From positions 1 through 52,603 of the forward strand of contig JAKSIJ010000018.1 of NCBI GenBank assembly GCA_024398875.1: a stretch of 52,603 nucleotides of DNA, written 5' to 3'. The DNA comes from Fibrobacter sp. GTDB taxonomy: Bacteria; Fibrobacterota; Fibrobacteria; Fibrobacterales; Fibrobacteraceae. The notes under the pieces were generated by a model. That model ran no database searches, was not told where the DNA came from, and was given only the letters and a program-made list of their open reading frames with translations. Made by a program: the position numbers and the translations under genes. Below are positions 1-7,875 of this stretch, piece by piece. How positions within the stretch are numbered: position 1 is the first letter of the stretch; every line of letters begins with the position of its first letter.

Positions 1-1278
1 CGGGAGTGTACCTTTTGCGCGTTTGCCGCGTTCGTCCTTCAAAACGGTCTTGTTGTAGATTTCAATTTGTTCGTCCGGGATGCCGCGAATTTTCAGTTTG
101 CCTTCGTCATCGGTCGGCTCGAAAAGTGAACTGTTCAAATAGGGGACGTTCGGATATTTCGCCTTGATGTCTTCGTCGCGTTCGTCAATCTTTTTGCCAA
201 GAACCATGAAGAAGAAAATGTTCAGTTCATCAAAGCTCTTGATTTTATCAAGGCTCATGAACTTGTAATCGGCATTGCCCTTCTGGTACATGAGAATCTG
301 GGATTCCACGAGTTTCAGGAACAGCAGGCGATTTATCCAGGTGATGCAAAGGCGAAGCGCTATTTCTTCACGTTTGTCGGCATTGGGTTCGTCAATTTGC
401 AACTGGTAAATCGCACTTTCCAAGAGGCTCGCCTTGTCGCGGTTTTCGGGCTTTTTGCGGCGGATGACTTTTTTGCCGTCTTCCTTGACTTCCTCAAGGC
501 CGATGATGTGCAAGAGTTCTGCGTAAAAATTCTTGTCCAGGCTGTTGCTGTCGTTTGCGAAGGGCTTCGAAAGTAGCGTTTCTGGCGAAAGGAACTTGTA
601 CAAGGCGAAAAGTTTTTTCTCGTCGTTTTTCTCGACTGCTTTCACGGCTTCGGCAAGCGAAAAATGGACAACGCTCAATTCGCAAGTTTCAATGAACTTG
701 TCGATGGCGGGCTTTGCGATGTCGCTGTAAAAGAAACTCGTCTTGGAGTCGCTCATTTGGTCGGCATCAAACTTCAGGAACTTTGAATATACCGGATTTG
801 ATTTTGCCGCAAAGAACTTGACGAAATCCTTCGCGTCAAAGAAATACCAATCGTTGTAGTTTGTAATGGCAAGGTACTTTATTTCGTGATTTTCCAAACG
901 GATGTATTCCTTCATAAAGTAATACACCAGTTCCTGCAAAGATTTCACATTCGAATGCGATTCCGAAAACATTTCCGCTGCATTTTCCGGAGCCTTCACT
1001 TCGATAAGCACCGCCGCCTTCGCGTTGTTATCCTTGCCGTTGAAAATGGCGAGATCGATGCGGTCCTTGGTGTTCACCGCATAATCCGGGTTGTACAGCG
1101 CATTGCTCAAAAACTTGTTGATTAGCCCTTTGTGGTATTCCTCGGTTTCGCCAGCCTTCCCTTGCGCAGCCATGCTCTTGATGCACTCCTTGAAAACGTC
1201 CATTTTTTCATAGGAAATAGGGAGCTTGAGGTAAGCGGAATTGACGGCTTTTTTCGGCGAAATAAATTGAATAGGCAT
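1..1278 (-). CDS. Type IIG-like restriction endonuclease-methyltransferase, N-terminal part (cut by window edge)
   Basis: The frame is open from an ATG at 1278 to the window edge, giving 426 codons without a stop, so the C-terminal part is missing. The N-terminus (MPIQFISPKKAVNSAYLKLP) resembles the nuclease end of single-chain type IIG restriction-modification proteins. A PD-(D/E)XK-type core is visible at about residues 65-90: an Asp in RIDLAIFNG, then Glu-x-Lys in VLIEVKAPE. A helical region with ALYKFLSPETLLSK and RLCITWINRLLFLKLVE follows, typical of the stretch before the methyltransferase in this family. The SAM-binding and target-recognition domains would lie beyond the edge and were not seen. 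There is no Shine-Dalgarno sequence; AATATA (TATATT on the coding strand) ends 6 bases before the ATG. A stand-alone PD-(D/E)XK protein is the alternative. Confidence 0.72.
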   Translation of the reverse strand, partial: MPIQFISPKKAVNSAYLKLPISYEKMDVFKECIKSMAAQGKAGETEEYHKGLINKFLSNALYNPDYAVNTKDRIDLAIFNGKDNNAKAAVLIEVKAPENAAEMFSESHSNVKSLQELVYYFMKEYIRLENHEIKYLAITNYNDWYFFDAKDFVKFFAAKSNPVYSKFLKFDADQMSDSKTSFFYSDIAKPAIDKFIETCELSVVHFSLAEAVKAVEKNDEKKLFALYKFLSPETLLSKPFANDSNSLDKNFYAELLHIIGLEEVKEDGKKVIRRKKPENRDKASLLESAIYQLQIDEPNADKREEIALRLCITWINRLLFLKLVESQILMYQKGNADYKFMSLDKIKSFDELNIFFFMVLGKKIDERDEDIKAKYPNVPYLNSSLFEPTDDEGKLKIRGIPDEQIEIYNKTVLKDERGKRAKGTLP

Positions 1279-1284
1279 GGATTA

Positions 1285-1290
1285 AATATA
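1285..1290 (-). promoter_or_regulatory. -10-like TATATT, 6 nt before the restriction gene start
   Basis: TATATT on the minus strand is followed by exactly six bases (TAATCC) and the ATG at 1278. No Shine-Dalgarno sequence is present. Transcription starting 6-7 bases after a -10 hexamer would begin at or next to the ATG, so a leaderless mRNA is inferred. No well-spaced -35 is seen. Confidence 0.5.
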
Positions 1291-1457
1291 AGTTAAAAGA
1301 ATGTCAAAAAAGCATTTTGTCAACGAACAAACGCGGGAAAAGGTATAAAAACACGTCTCTTTTCAAGTTTTTTTATTTTTCGCGTTTTTTCACAAATTGT
1401 CATTTTATGTCACTAAACAAATCTAAATTACAGGGAGGCACCAAAAAGGAGTTTTCC

Positions 1458-1736
1458 ATGAAAAGAATCATTCTCACCATCATCACAATCGCAATCATGG
1501 CCTTCGCCACGGATTATTACGACCAGTACGGGCGCAATACAGGTCGCGCAACAACAAACGGGAACCAAACCAACTATTACGACCAATATGGGCACAACAC
1601 CGGGCGATCCACACAAAATGGGAATCAAACTAACCACTACGACCAATACGGGCACAATACGGGTCGAACGACATACAACGGCAACCAAGCCAATTTCTAT
1701 GACCAGTACGGGCATAGCACGGGAAGGTCAAGATAG
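1458..1736 (+). CDS. Small secreted protein made of YDQYGxNTGR repeats
   Basis: A 92-residue protein. The start at 1458 is chosen over upstream codons because AAAGGAG lies just before it and a signal peptide follows at once (MKRIILTIITIAIMAFA). Almost the whole mature chain is tandem 20-residue units, YYDQYGxNTGRxTxNGNQxN, in three complete copies (residues 20-79) and one partial copy (80-92). The DNA repeats with a 60-base period, with synonymous and non-synonymous drift. Each unit has an aromatic/Asp strand and a Gly-Arg turn, suggesting short beta hairpins packed with cyclic symmetry; this is inference from pattern only. I do not recognise the family. It lies between a restriction gene and a toxin-antitoxin-like pair, transcribed away from the restriction gene. 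Function unknown. Confidence 0.7.
   Translation: MKRIILTIITIAIMAFATDYYDQYGRNTGRATTNGNQTNYYDQYGHNTGRSTQNGNQTNHYDQYGHNTGRTTYNGNQANFYDQYGHSTGRSR
1515..1733 (+). repeat. 60-bp coding tandem repeat, 3.65 copies
   Basis: Units begin at 1515, 1575, 1635 and 1695. Each encodes a 20-residue block starting with an aromatic residue and YDQYG. The last unit stops after 13 residues at the stop codon. Whole units would preserve the reading frame if gained or lost. Confidence 0.85.
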
Positions 1737-1780
1737 TACACAGATGTCCATTTGAGCGGAGCTAAGACTGAGCACAAAAA

Positions 1781-2200
1781 CTAAAGCTTACCATCCACAC
1801 CGTTTTCCAGTGCGGAAATTTTAGATTCCATAACGGTCTTAAAGGATTCGAACAGAGTGATATAACTTGTGTAGACTCGATCCAAGACTGCATTGAAAGC
1901 TTCTTCATCGTAAATGTGGGTCGCAGAATTTCGATCTTTCAACATCTGAAGCCAGACGGATTCATCATTCAGAAATCCGTACTTGAAGCCTGCACGTAAA
2001 ATTTCTCGCGGAGAACCGTTTTCAGAATCCTCGATTCCATGAGCACGCATCAATTCCTGAAGCGTTTTCCATGCAAGTTCAAAGGCCAAACCAAACTGAC
2101 CGATAACCCCAGTCCTATAGATTTCATCTGCAAAAGCTTTTGCCTTTTCGGACTTTTTCAGAACTTCAAAACAATTTTTGAAATTATCAAACTTCTGCAT
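1781..2200 (-). CDS. HI0074/HepT-like nucleotidyltransferase substrate-binding protein
   Basis: A 139-residue helical protein starting MQKFDNFKNCFEVLKK; a start 8 codons upstream is also open. It matches the HI0074 (TIGR01987) type of HEPT-domain protein, with FGLAFELAWKTLQELM near the N-terminus. The conserved R-x4-H-x-Y motif appears as RNSATHIY near residue 90. In type VII toxin-antitoxin systems (HepT/MntA) this motif forms the RNase site and its Tyr is AMPylated by the partner. Here the gene overlaps the upstream nucleotidyltransferase by 14 bases, the usual arrangement of such pairs. Whether it is a toxin or an enzyme subunit cannot be told from sequence. It sits downstream of a restriction-modification gene, a common defence-type neighbourhood. 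Confidence 0.85.
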   Translation of the reverse strand: MQKFDNFKNCFEVLKKSEKAKAFADEIYRTGVIGQFGLAFELAWKTLQELMRAHGIEDSENGSPREILRAGFKYGFLNDESVWLQMLKDRNSATHIYDEEAFNAVLDRVYTSYITLFESFKTVMESKISALENGVDGKL

Positions 2201-2474
2201 AAAGGCACACTCCTTCACGCTCAATATTCTGTTTCAATTTCTGCGAAACAACGGCTTCCAAATCCACAACATCAAAAGACAATAGGGAATCCGCTTCATC
2301 TTCAAGCATAAACTGGAAATCGGCAACGTTCTTGCCCGACACAGCAAGATCTACATCACTACGCTCCCTATGGGTGCCACGAGCGCGCGACCCGAACAAC
2401 ACAACACGACTCAATTCGCACTTTTTTGCAAATTGAATTATCTGCTGCCGTAATGTTTCGGGAATATTCGCCAT
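2187..2474 (-). CDS. Minimal nucleotidyltransferase (MNT/MntA-like)
   Basis: A 95-residue protein from an ATG at 2474 (MANIPETLRQQIIQFAKK). It has the pol-beta nucleotidyltransferase signature GSRARG followed by RSDVDLAV, giving the catalytic Gly-Ser and Asp-x-Asp pattern, and a third acidic position in FDVVDLE. Proteins of this size are the antitoxin/AMPylator half of HEPT-MNT pairs. It overlaps the start of the HEPT gene by 14 bases, so translation is probably coupled. TATATT ends exactly 6 bases before the ATG and there is no Shine-Dalgarno sequence. A TTGTCG lies 17 bases upstream of that hexamer and could serve as a -35. The longer open frame up to 2534 would run through the putative promoter and is rejected. 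Confidence 0.85.
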   Translation of the reverse strand: MANIPETLRQQIIQFAKKCELSRVVLFGSRARGTHRERSDVDLAVSGKNVADFQFMLEDEADSLLSFDVVDLEAVVSQKLKQNIEREGVCLYAEV

Positions 2475-2480
2475 ACCTTT

Positions 2481-2486
2481 AATATA
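2481..2486 (-). promoter_or_regulatory. -10-like TATATT, 6 nt before the nucleotidyltransferase start
   Basis: TATATT, then AAAGGT, then ATG on the minus strand. A TTGTCG (4 of 6 matches to TTGACA) is placed 17 bases upstream at 2504-2509. This supports a promoter that yields a leaderless message. Confidence 0.55.
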
Positions 2487-2555
2487 ACAAAAAGCGGGAA
2501 TGGCGACAACACCTGCAAGGTCATTATCGGGCAATAAAGTGCCCCATTCTTTTTC

Positions 2556-2561
2556 TACATT
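2556..2561 (+). promoter_or_regulatory. -10-like TACATT, 7 nt before the pseudouridine synthase start
   Basis: TACATT is followed by seven bases and the ATG at 2569. The same TTTTTCTACATTT string occurs upstream of the TolC-like gene near 29543, where a normal leader with Shine-Dalgarno follows. Here the short distance implies an almost leaderless mRNA. Confidence 0.4.
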
Positions 2562-2568
2562 TCAGGCC

Positions 2569-3333
2569 ATGCACGATTCGTGGAATAAAAAATCAGGTGC
2601 CAAGACCCATGGTGTCGCGCGCGTGATAAGCAAGCGCGGTTATTGCAGCCGCAGCCAGGCGGAAGCATTGGTGCGCGAGGGGCGCGTTTCGCTCTGCGGA
2701 AAAATCGTCACCAACCCTGAAGCGCCCACTCTCGAAACCGACAAAATCACCGTTGACGGTAAGCCCGTTATTGCGAATAAATTCATCTATTTCATGATGA
2801 ACAAGCCCCGCGGCTACGTGACTACCGCAAATGACGAAAAGGGTCGCGCAACGGTCACGGACCTCTTTCGCGAGCAGTTCGCAAAGATTTTCCCAGGGAA
2901 ACCCGTGCCCCACATTTCACCGGTTGGGCGATTAGATGCCGCCAGCGAAGGCTTGCTGCTATTCACCAACGACACCGAATGGGCGAATCTTACACTTACC
3001 GCCCACACGAAGGTTTACCGCGTGCAGGTTGCAGGCCACCCGACTGCGGAACACCTGGCGCAAATGGAGAAAGGCTTCAACGTTCCGCCACGGGTTTTCG
3101 GAGAACCCGAGGAATTCATGCATGCGGTTTCTGCGAAAATCCACAGCGAAGGAGAAAAGAACTGCTGGCTTGAAATCGTCCTCGACGAAGGCAAGAACCG
3201 GGAGATCCGCCGGATGCTCGCCCACTTGGGTTATGAAGTGCTACGGCTCGTGCGCATCAAATTTGCGGGCTATGAACTTGGGGACTTGAAGAGCGGAGAA
3301 ATCCGCGAACTTAAAATTGCGCCGCGAGTTTAA
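2569..3333 (+). CDS. RsuA/RluB/E/F-family rRNA pseudouridine synthase
   Basis: A 254-residue protein with an N-terminal S4 RNA-binding domain (about 15-75, beginning VARVISKRGYCSRSQAEALV) followed by the pseudouridine synthase fold. The catalytic motif GRLDAASEGLLLF holds the Asp that attacks uridine. The C-terminal EGKNREIRRMLAHLGY motif is typical of the RsuA group, which modifies single uridines in 16S or 23S rRNA. Which site is modified cannot be assigned. The start at 2569 is preferred over 2500 because the S4 domain begins about 17 residues later and a -10-like hexamer lies at 2556. The protein carries a basic tail before the domain. It converges on the GH9 gene with a 29-base gap. Confidence 0.9.
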   Translation: MHDSWNKKSGAKTHGVARVISKRGYCSRSQAEALVREGRVSLCGKIVTNPEAPTLETDKITVDGKPVIANKFIYFMMNKPRGYVTTANDEKGRATVTDLFREQFAKIFPGKPVPHISPVGRLDAASEGLLLFTNDTEWANLTLTAHTKVYRVQVAGHPTAEHLAQMEKGFNVPPRVFGEPEEFMHAVSAKIHSEGEKNCWLEIVLDEGKNREIRRMLAHLGYEVLRLVRIKFAGYELGDLKSGEIRELKIAPRV

Positions 3334-3362
3334 ACAGCGACGCGAAAAACAACGCCACGAAT

Positions 3363-5021
3363 TTAAAGTTGCGCCAAGAAGCTGAGAACTGCGACTAAGG
3401 GCGCATTCCAGTTGATTGCGGTTTCATTGCTGGCAAAGGAACAGCGTTCATCCGTATAGGCAAAGCCCGGCAATTCCCCTGGGTAATGAGGGAAGCGGCG
3501 CATGTCCTGGCGGTCGTTGTTGATGCCGCCCACAACCAAGCCCGGGATGGGTTCCTCGATGCCATCGGAATGAGACATGCGATGGTGCGGGAACTTGGGA
3601 GAACTCCAGGCGGCGCCAGTGACAAAGCACTTGTTCACCGGATTCTTCCCGTAGATAAAGTCCAGCATCTGTGCGGCACAATTCGTGAGAGATGCAGATG
3701 GCGCCCAAGTATTCACCAGAAGAAGCGTGAGGGCATGGTTTGCAATCTCCCCATTGGAGCCCCAGACAAACTTGCGGACTGCAATTCCGTAGGCATCTTC
3801 TGCGGAAAGTTCCAGAATCTGCTTGGCGATATTTTCGAGAGTTTGCCGAGCAACTTTCTGCAAGTCCATATCAAAATTCTGAAGCGCAAGAGCAATCCAT
3901 CCAAAGTTCTGCGTGTCGCGCCAGGAAAGTCCCAGGAATGCGGGATTCGCTTCCATATCCTTCAGCAACTGCCTGTGCAATTCAGACGCATCCAGCGTCG
4001 CAGAGGCTTGCGTTTCGCGATAGAGCATGGCGCGGACCCAGAAGAACTCGTCATCGTAATGCTCATCGCCATAGCCGCCACTGCCCTCGGTATTGTGCGG
4101 ATATGTCACGTCGGAATTGGCAACGGCCCACTGGTAGGCTCGCTCCGCAGCTTTGAGGCACTGGGCGGCAAAAGAGGGATAAACGCGGGCGAATACATGA
4201 TGGGCCTGGGCAAGAGCGCCCGCAAAATTCAGCGTGGAGGTGGTGGACTTACCGAGAATCTGACGCTTCTGATTGGCATCGGACTGCGCCGGTGAAACAA
4301 AGCCGTCCCAGCGGATGGGAGACACCTTGAAGAAAACGCCGCCATCAGTATCTTGCATGCGGAGGAAGAATTCCAGTTCGAAGCGGAGTTCCTCCAGAAG
4401 ATTCGCGCGGAAGGAGCCTGCATCAAAAAAGCTGTCGTTGCCAGAAGCCTTGAGGTTATCGGAGGCAAATTCCGCAGCCGTAAGAAGTGTGCCAACGGAA
4501 ACACCACCATTCACGATGTACTTGCCGTAATCGCCAGCATCGTACCAGCCACCGTGAGCATTCCAGAAACCCTCCCGATTCATGGACGGATGAAATGCGA
4601 TGTGGTCATCCAGATGGGAGGCGGGACGAGCCCACTTCCCTGCCCTATCCGGCGTGAGTTCTACGCCAGAACGCTGGTAGTAAAACGACTTCAGCGTGGA
4701 GGCCAGTTCCCGATGGAGCCAATTTTCCGCAATCTCAAAAGAATGGCTTTCAATTTTCAGAAGGCCATCAATCTCCACATAAATCTTATAAGTTCCGGGT
4801 TGCTGAAAATCGGAGAAATCGCCTTCGTAAATCGTCTCGGCGGTATATTCGCAGAAGCCTTTGGAAGTCAGTGTTCCGAAATAGCCTCCACTGCCAACCC
4901 CATCCCTTATCTCAAAATGAAGTTCTCGAAAACTTGAGACATCACCTGTCACCGCAAAAAGGAAATGCTTGGGCCCTTGGGGAGCGTAGCCCACGTGGTT
5001 ATGGCGAATCTCAAAATTCAT
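3363..5021 (-). CDS. Glycoside hydrolase family 9 (endoglucanase/cellodextrinase type), no signal peptide
   Basis: A 552-residue protein. Residues 1-100 form the Ig-like CelD_N module that precedes many GH9 domains (IRHNHVGYAPQGPKHF). The GH9 catalytic domain follows: GGWYDAGDYGKY near residue 160 carries the catalytic-base Asp pair, PHHRMSH near 480 is the His/Arg substrate-binding signature, and SNETAINWNAPLV near 530 carries the proton-donor Glu. All key residues are present, so it should be active on beta-1,4-glucans or cello-oligosaccharides. The N-terminus starts inside the Ig-like fold. The codons just upstream are not starts and a stop lies 7 codons before, so no signal peptide can be added. 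A cytoplasmic enzyme acting on imported cellodextrins is therefore inferred. No Shine-Dalgarno sequence is obvious. It is divergent from the U32 gene. Confidence 0.93.
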   Translation of the reverse strand: MNFEIRHNHVGYAPQGPKHFLFAVTGDVSSFRELHFEIRDGVGSGGYFGTLTSKGFCEYTAETIYEGDFSDFQQPGTYKIYVEIDGLLKIESHSFEIAENWLHRELASTLKSFYYQRSGVELTPDRAGKWARPASHLDDHIAFHPSMNREGFWNAHGGWYDAGDYGKYIVNGGVSVGTLLTAAEFASDNLKASGNDSFFDAGSFRANLLEELRFELEFFLRMQDTDGGVFFKVSPIRWDGFVSPAQSDANQKRQILGKSTTSTLNFAGALAQAHHVFARVYPSFAAQCLKAAERAYQWAVANSDVTYPHNTEGSGGYGDEHYDDEFFWVRAMLYRETQASATLDASELHRQLLKDMEANPAFLGLSWRDTQNFGWIALALQNFDMDLQKVARQTLENIAKQILELSAEDAYGIAVRKFVWGSNGEIANHALTLLLVNTWAPSASLTNCAAQMLDFIYGKNPVNKCFVTGAAWSSPKFPHHRMSHSDGIEEPIPGLVVGGINNDRQDMRRFPHYPGELPGFAYTDERCSFASNETAINWNAPLVAVLSFLAQL

Positions 5022-5100
5022 GACACCAAGGATAAAATTTTACGGGGTGGGCTGAAGGACGTTTTCCGCAAAATCCGTGCACAAATGAAACCACATTAGA

Positions 5101-5106
5101 TATATT
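5101..5106 (+). promoter_or_regulatory. -10-like TATATT, 8 nt before the U32 gene start
   Basis: TATATT is followed by eight bases and the ATG at 5115. A TGCACA (4 of 6 matches to TTGACA) lies 17 bases upstream. No Shine-Dalgarno sequence is present, so a message with a leader of only a few bases, or none, is inferred. Confidence 0.45.
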
Positions 5107-5114
5107 TCGGCTTG

Positions 5115-7757
5115 ATGAAGACTCCCGAGCTGTTACTCCCCGTTGGAACCCGCGAAATGCTCTACGCCGCCATCCACAATGGCGCCGACGCGGTGTATTA
5201 CGGAGTGCCCCACTGGAACGCCCGTGGCCGCACGGAGGATTTCAGTTTTGAGGATGTGCGGGAGATGATCGAGTACGCTCGCGTGAGAGGCGTAAAGACG
5301 TTTCTCGCCATGAACATCCTGGTTTTCGAGCGGGAGATTCAGGATTTGCCGGAATTTCTGGAGCAAATCATCGCCCTCAAGCCCGACGCCTTCATCATTC
5401 AGGACATTGGCCTCGCACGGCTCATCCGCGCCATCGCGCCGGAGCAAGAGATTCACGCCAGCACACAGATGACACTTGCCAGCGCAGAGGCCGTCAATCT
5501 GGCGGGTTCCCTCGGATTCAAACGGGCGGTACTTGCGCGGGAACTCTCCCTCAAGCAGATTGCCGCCATCAAGGAAGCCACTCCGCTGGAGTTGGAAGTC
5601 TTCATTCACGGGGCCCTCTGCGTCAGCTATTCCGGACAGTGCCTCACTAGCGAAAATTTTGGCGGAAGGAGCGCCAACCGCGGGCAATGCGCACAAAGTT
5701 GCAGGCTCCCCTACCGCATTTTTGTAGACGGAAAGGAATACACACAAACTAACGCTCAATATCTTTTTAGCCCACACGATTTATGTGCGCTCCCTGTTCT
5801 CGATGAATTAAAAGAAATCGGAGTAGATTCCCTGAAAGTGGAAGGGAGGTTGAAAAGCCCAGAGTATGTGGCAGCGGTCTCCAAAGCCTACCGGAAAGCC
5901 CTAGGCAATTCACAATTTACAGTTCAAAATTCAAAATTCGCTCAAAATAGTGCATCAAACTTCTCGCAGAAAACAGCAGCGAATTTTTCGCAGGAATTAA
6001 CTGCCACGAGTTTTTCGCAGGAATTAACTGCCGCAAATTTTTCGCAGGAATTAACTGCCGCCGACAAGGAACCGCTGGAAGTTCTCTTCAGCCGAGGCCT
6101 TACCACAGGCTGGCTGGAAGGCGTTGACCACCAGAAACTGGTAGACGGCACCTTCAGCAATCATCACGGCGAATTCTTGGGCACAGTATCAAAAATTGAC
6201 AATCACCGCATTTTTGTGAAATGGGAAGGAACTCCCTCTACGCCAAAGCTTGGCGACGGCATTCTTTTTGAAAGTCCCGAATTCGATGTAAGTATTGGTG
6301 GGCGCTTATACAATGTGGGGACCCAAGTCAACGGATTCTGGCTGGATATGGGCCGCGATTTCAACCTGCGAAAAATCTCCTACGGCATGAAAGCTTACCG
6401 CAACGACTCCCCCGCCCTAGAAAAAGAACTGCACCGCACCTTCACGGAACGAGAATTTTCCAAACACTTGCCCATTGACATGGTGCTGTTCGGGAAGATT
6501 GGCGAAAAACTGAAGTTATCAATTTTTGACAACTGCGAAAACAAAGTCCAGATAGAAAGCGAAAGCATTCTTGAGGCCGCACGGACCATCGCCAATAACG
6601 AGAGTAATTCCATCGAGAAAATTGCACAAAAAGAACTTTCCGCCCTCAGCGCTACTGCCTATCAATTGAATTCCCTAGACGTACAGGTTGACAAGACCGC
6701 TTTTGTTCCCGGTAAAATTCTCCGCATCTTGAAGCAAAGCGCCATCGCAAAATTGGACGAAATTCGCTGTTCATGGAAGCCTTTGAATCCAAACGCAGAA
6801 GCCGGCAGAGATTTGTTGAAATCCGTCCGCCCACACCCAGGCGCCGAGCAGACGAATTCCGCTACCGCTAAGCAAAACGGTGCGAGCCAAGCCTCCTCCA
6901 TTTCCGTGCTGGTGCGCCGCCCAGAGCAGATCGAGGCCCTGCAAGGTTTGGACATCGATAACGTGATTATGGATTTTGACTGGGGCGTAAAATATGACGA
7001 AAGTCTGGAACAGATTCGCCAATACGGTTTCAGCACCGGCATGGCGACCCTCCGCATTCACAAACCTGGAGAAAACCACTATCTGAAAAACATTCTCCGC
7101 CTGGCACCTGACTTTGCGCTGGTCCGCAGCCTCGGTGCACTCGCGATTTTGAAAGACAACGGGATTCCTCTTGTGGGCGATTACAGCCTTAATGCCGCCA
7201 ACAGTCTCAGCTATGACTGGCTTTTAAATCTAGGTCTAAAGACGCTTCACCCGTCCTGGGATTTGAACAGCACTCAACTTTTTGACTTGCTACAAGACAT
7301 CGACGGAAGCCGTCTGGAGCTAAGCCTGCATCAATACATGCCAGCCTTTCATTCCGAATACTGCGCCTTTGCTAGAGCGCTCACTTCTGGCAGGCACTTC
7401 CCTGAATGCGGTAAAATTTGCACGCAGCATAAAGTGGAAATTTTGGACCACAAAGGGGAGCGTCACTTCTTGCAGAGCGATGCGGAATGCAGAAATACGC
7501 TCTTCGTTGGGAAACCTCAATCGGCCCTGAAACTGCTGCCGCAATTAAAAGCCGCAGGCGTTGCCCATTACCGCATAGAACTTCTGGATGAAGAGCCCGA
7601 CGTAGTGCGCCGGAAAGTGCAAATCTACACCGCCGCCATCCGCGGAAAACTGGATATCGAAAGCGCCAGCCGTCAGGCTGGCGTCGAAGAGAAATATGGC
7701 CTGAGCGAAGGTCAACTTTTTAACGAAAGCACCTGGCAGGACCGCAAGAAGGCTTAA
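5115..7757 (+). CDS. Peptidase U32 family protein (RlhA/YhbU-like), with repeat insertion
   Basis: An 880-residue protein; the ATG at 5115 is preferred to an adjacent TTG at 5112. The first 270 residues are the U32 domain (ELLLPVGTREML, the EVFIHGALCVSYSGQC motif near residue 160-175, and SCRLPYRIF). Clustered Cys residues of this family ligate an Fe-S cluster. The length and the second half fit the long subgroup that includes RlhA, which hydroxylates a cytidine of 23S rRNA in E. coli; a true peptidase role is less likely. Residues about 265-316 are odd: an Asn/Ser/Phe/Gln-rich stretch with four copies of a 9-residue unit close to ANFSQELTA, which looks like an in-frame repeat insertion in a loop. 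Sequence before and after it matches the family. Confidence 0.85.
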   Translation: MKTPELLLPVGTREMLYAAIHNGADAVYYGVPHWNARGRTEDFSFEDVREMIEYARVRGVKTFLAMNILVFEREIQDLPEFLEQIIALKPDAFIIQDIGLARLIRAIAPEQEIHASTQMTLASAEAVNLAGSLGFKRAVLARELSLKQIAAIKEATPLELEVFIHGALCVSYSGQCLTSENFGGRSANRGQCAQSCRLPYRIFVDGKEYTQTNAQYLFSPHDLCALPVLDELKEIGVDSLKVEGRLKSPEYVAAVSKAYRKALGNSQFTVQNSKFAQNSASNFSQKTAANFSQELTATSFSQELTAANFSQELTAADKEPLEVLFSRGLTTGWLEGVDHQKLVDGTFSNHHGEFLGTVSKIDNHRIFVKWEGTPSTPKLGDGILFESPEFDVSIGGRLYNVGTQVNGFWLDMGRDFNLRKISYGMKAYRNDSPALEKELHRTFTEREFSKHLPIDMVLFGKIGEKLKLSIFDNCENKVQIESESILEAARTIANNESNSIEKIAQKELSALSATAYQLNSLDVQVDKTAFVPGKILRILKQSAIAKLDEIRCSWKPLNPNAEAGRDLLKSVRPHPGAEQTNSATAKQNGASQASSISVLVRRPEQIEALQGLDIDNVIMDFDWGVKYDESLEQIRQYGFSTGMATLRIHKPGENHYLKNILRLAPDFALVRSLGALAILKDNGIPLVGDYSLNAANSLSYDWLLNLGLKTLHPSWDLNSTQLFDLLQDIDGSRLELSLHQYMPAFHSEYCAFARALTSGRHFPECGKICTQHKVEILDHKGERHFLQSDAECRNTLFVGKPQSALKLLPQLKAAGVAHYRIELLDEEPDVVRRKVQIYTAAIRGKLDIESASRQAGVEEKYGLSEGQLFNESTWQDRKKA
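5952..6059 (+). repeat. Four tandem 27-bp units inserted in the U32 gene
   Basis: Units start at 5952, 5979, 6006 and 6033 and encode ASNFSQKTA, ANFSQELTA, TSFSQELTA and ANFSQELTA. The last three are nearly identical in DNA; the first is diverged. Just before them (5909-5947) is an AT-rich stretch of ATTCACAATT/CAAAATTCAAAATT type like the intergenic repeats near 27240-27370. The reading frame is kept. Confidence 0.8.
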
Positions 7758-7790
7758 TTGCCGCGGCGGCACTTGTATCCGACCCTCTGT

Positions 7791-7875
7791 GGCGACAGCC
7801 CATCAACGGCACCCCACTAGCAGCGACCCATCAACGGCGAACAATTAGCGGCATTCCATCAACGCCCCATTAGTG
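7791..7875. repeat. Degenerate CATCAACGGC repeats between convergent genes
   Basis: The gap between the U32 and M6 genes holds three imperfect units of 25-29 bases, each with a GCGAC/GCGGC-type start and a CATCAACGSC core (near 7801, 7829 and 7857). The last runs into the stop of the M6 gene. No clear terminator hairpin is seen. Confidence 0.45.

Noticed and set aside
1317-1457. Upstream extension of the repeat-protein gene
   Set aside because: The extension is low-complexity Lys/Phe-rich sequence before a clear Shine-Dalgarno, ATG and signal peptide at 1458.
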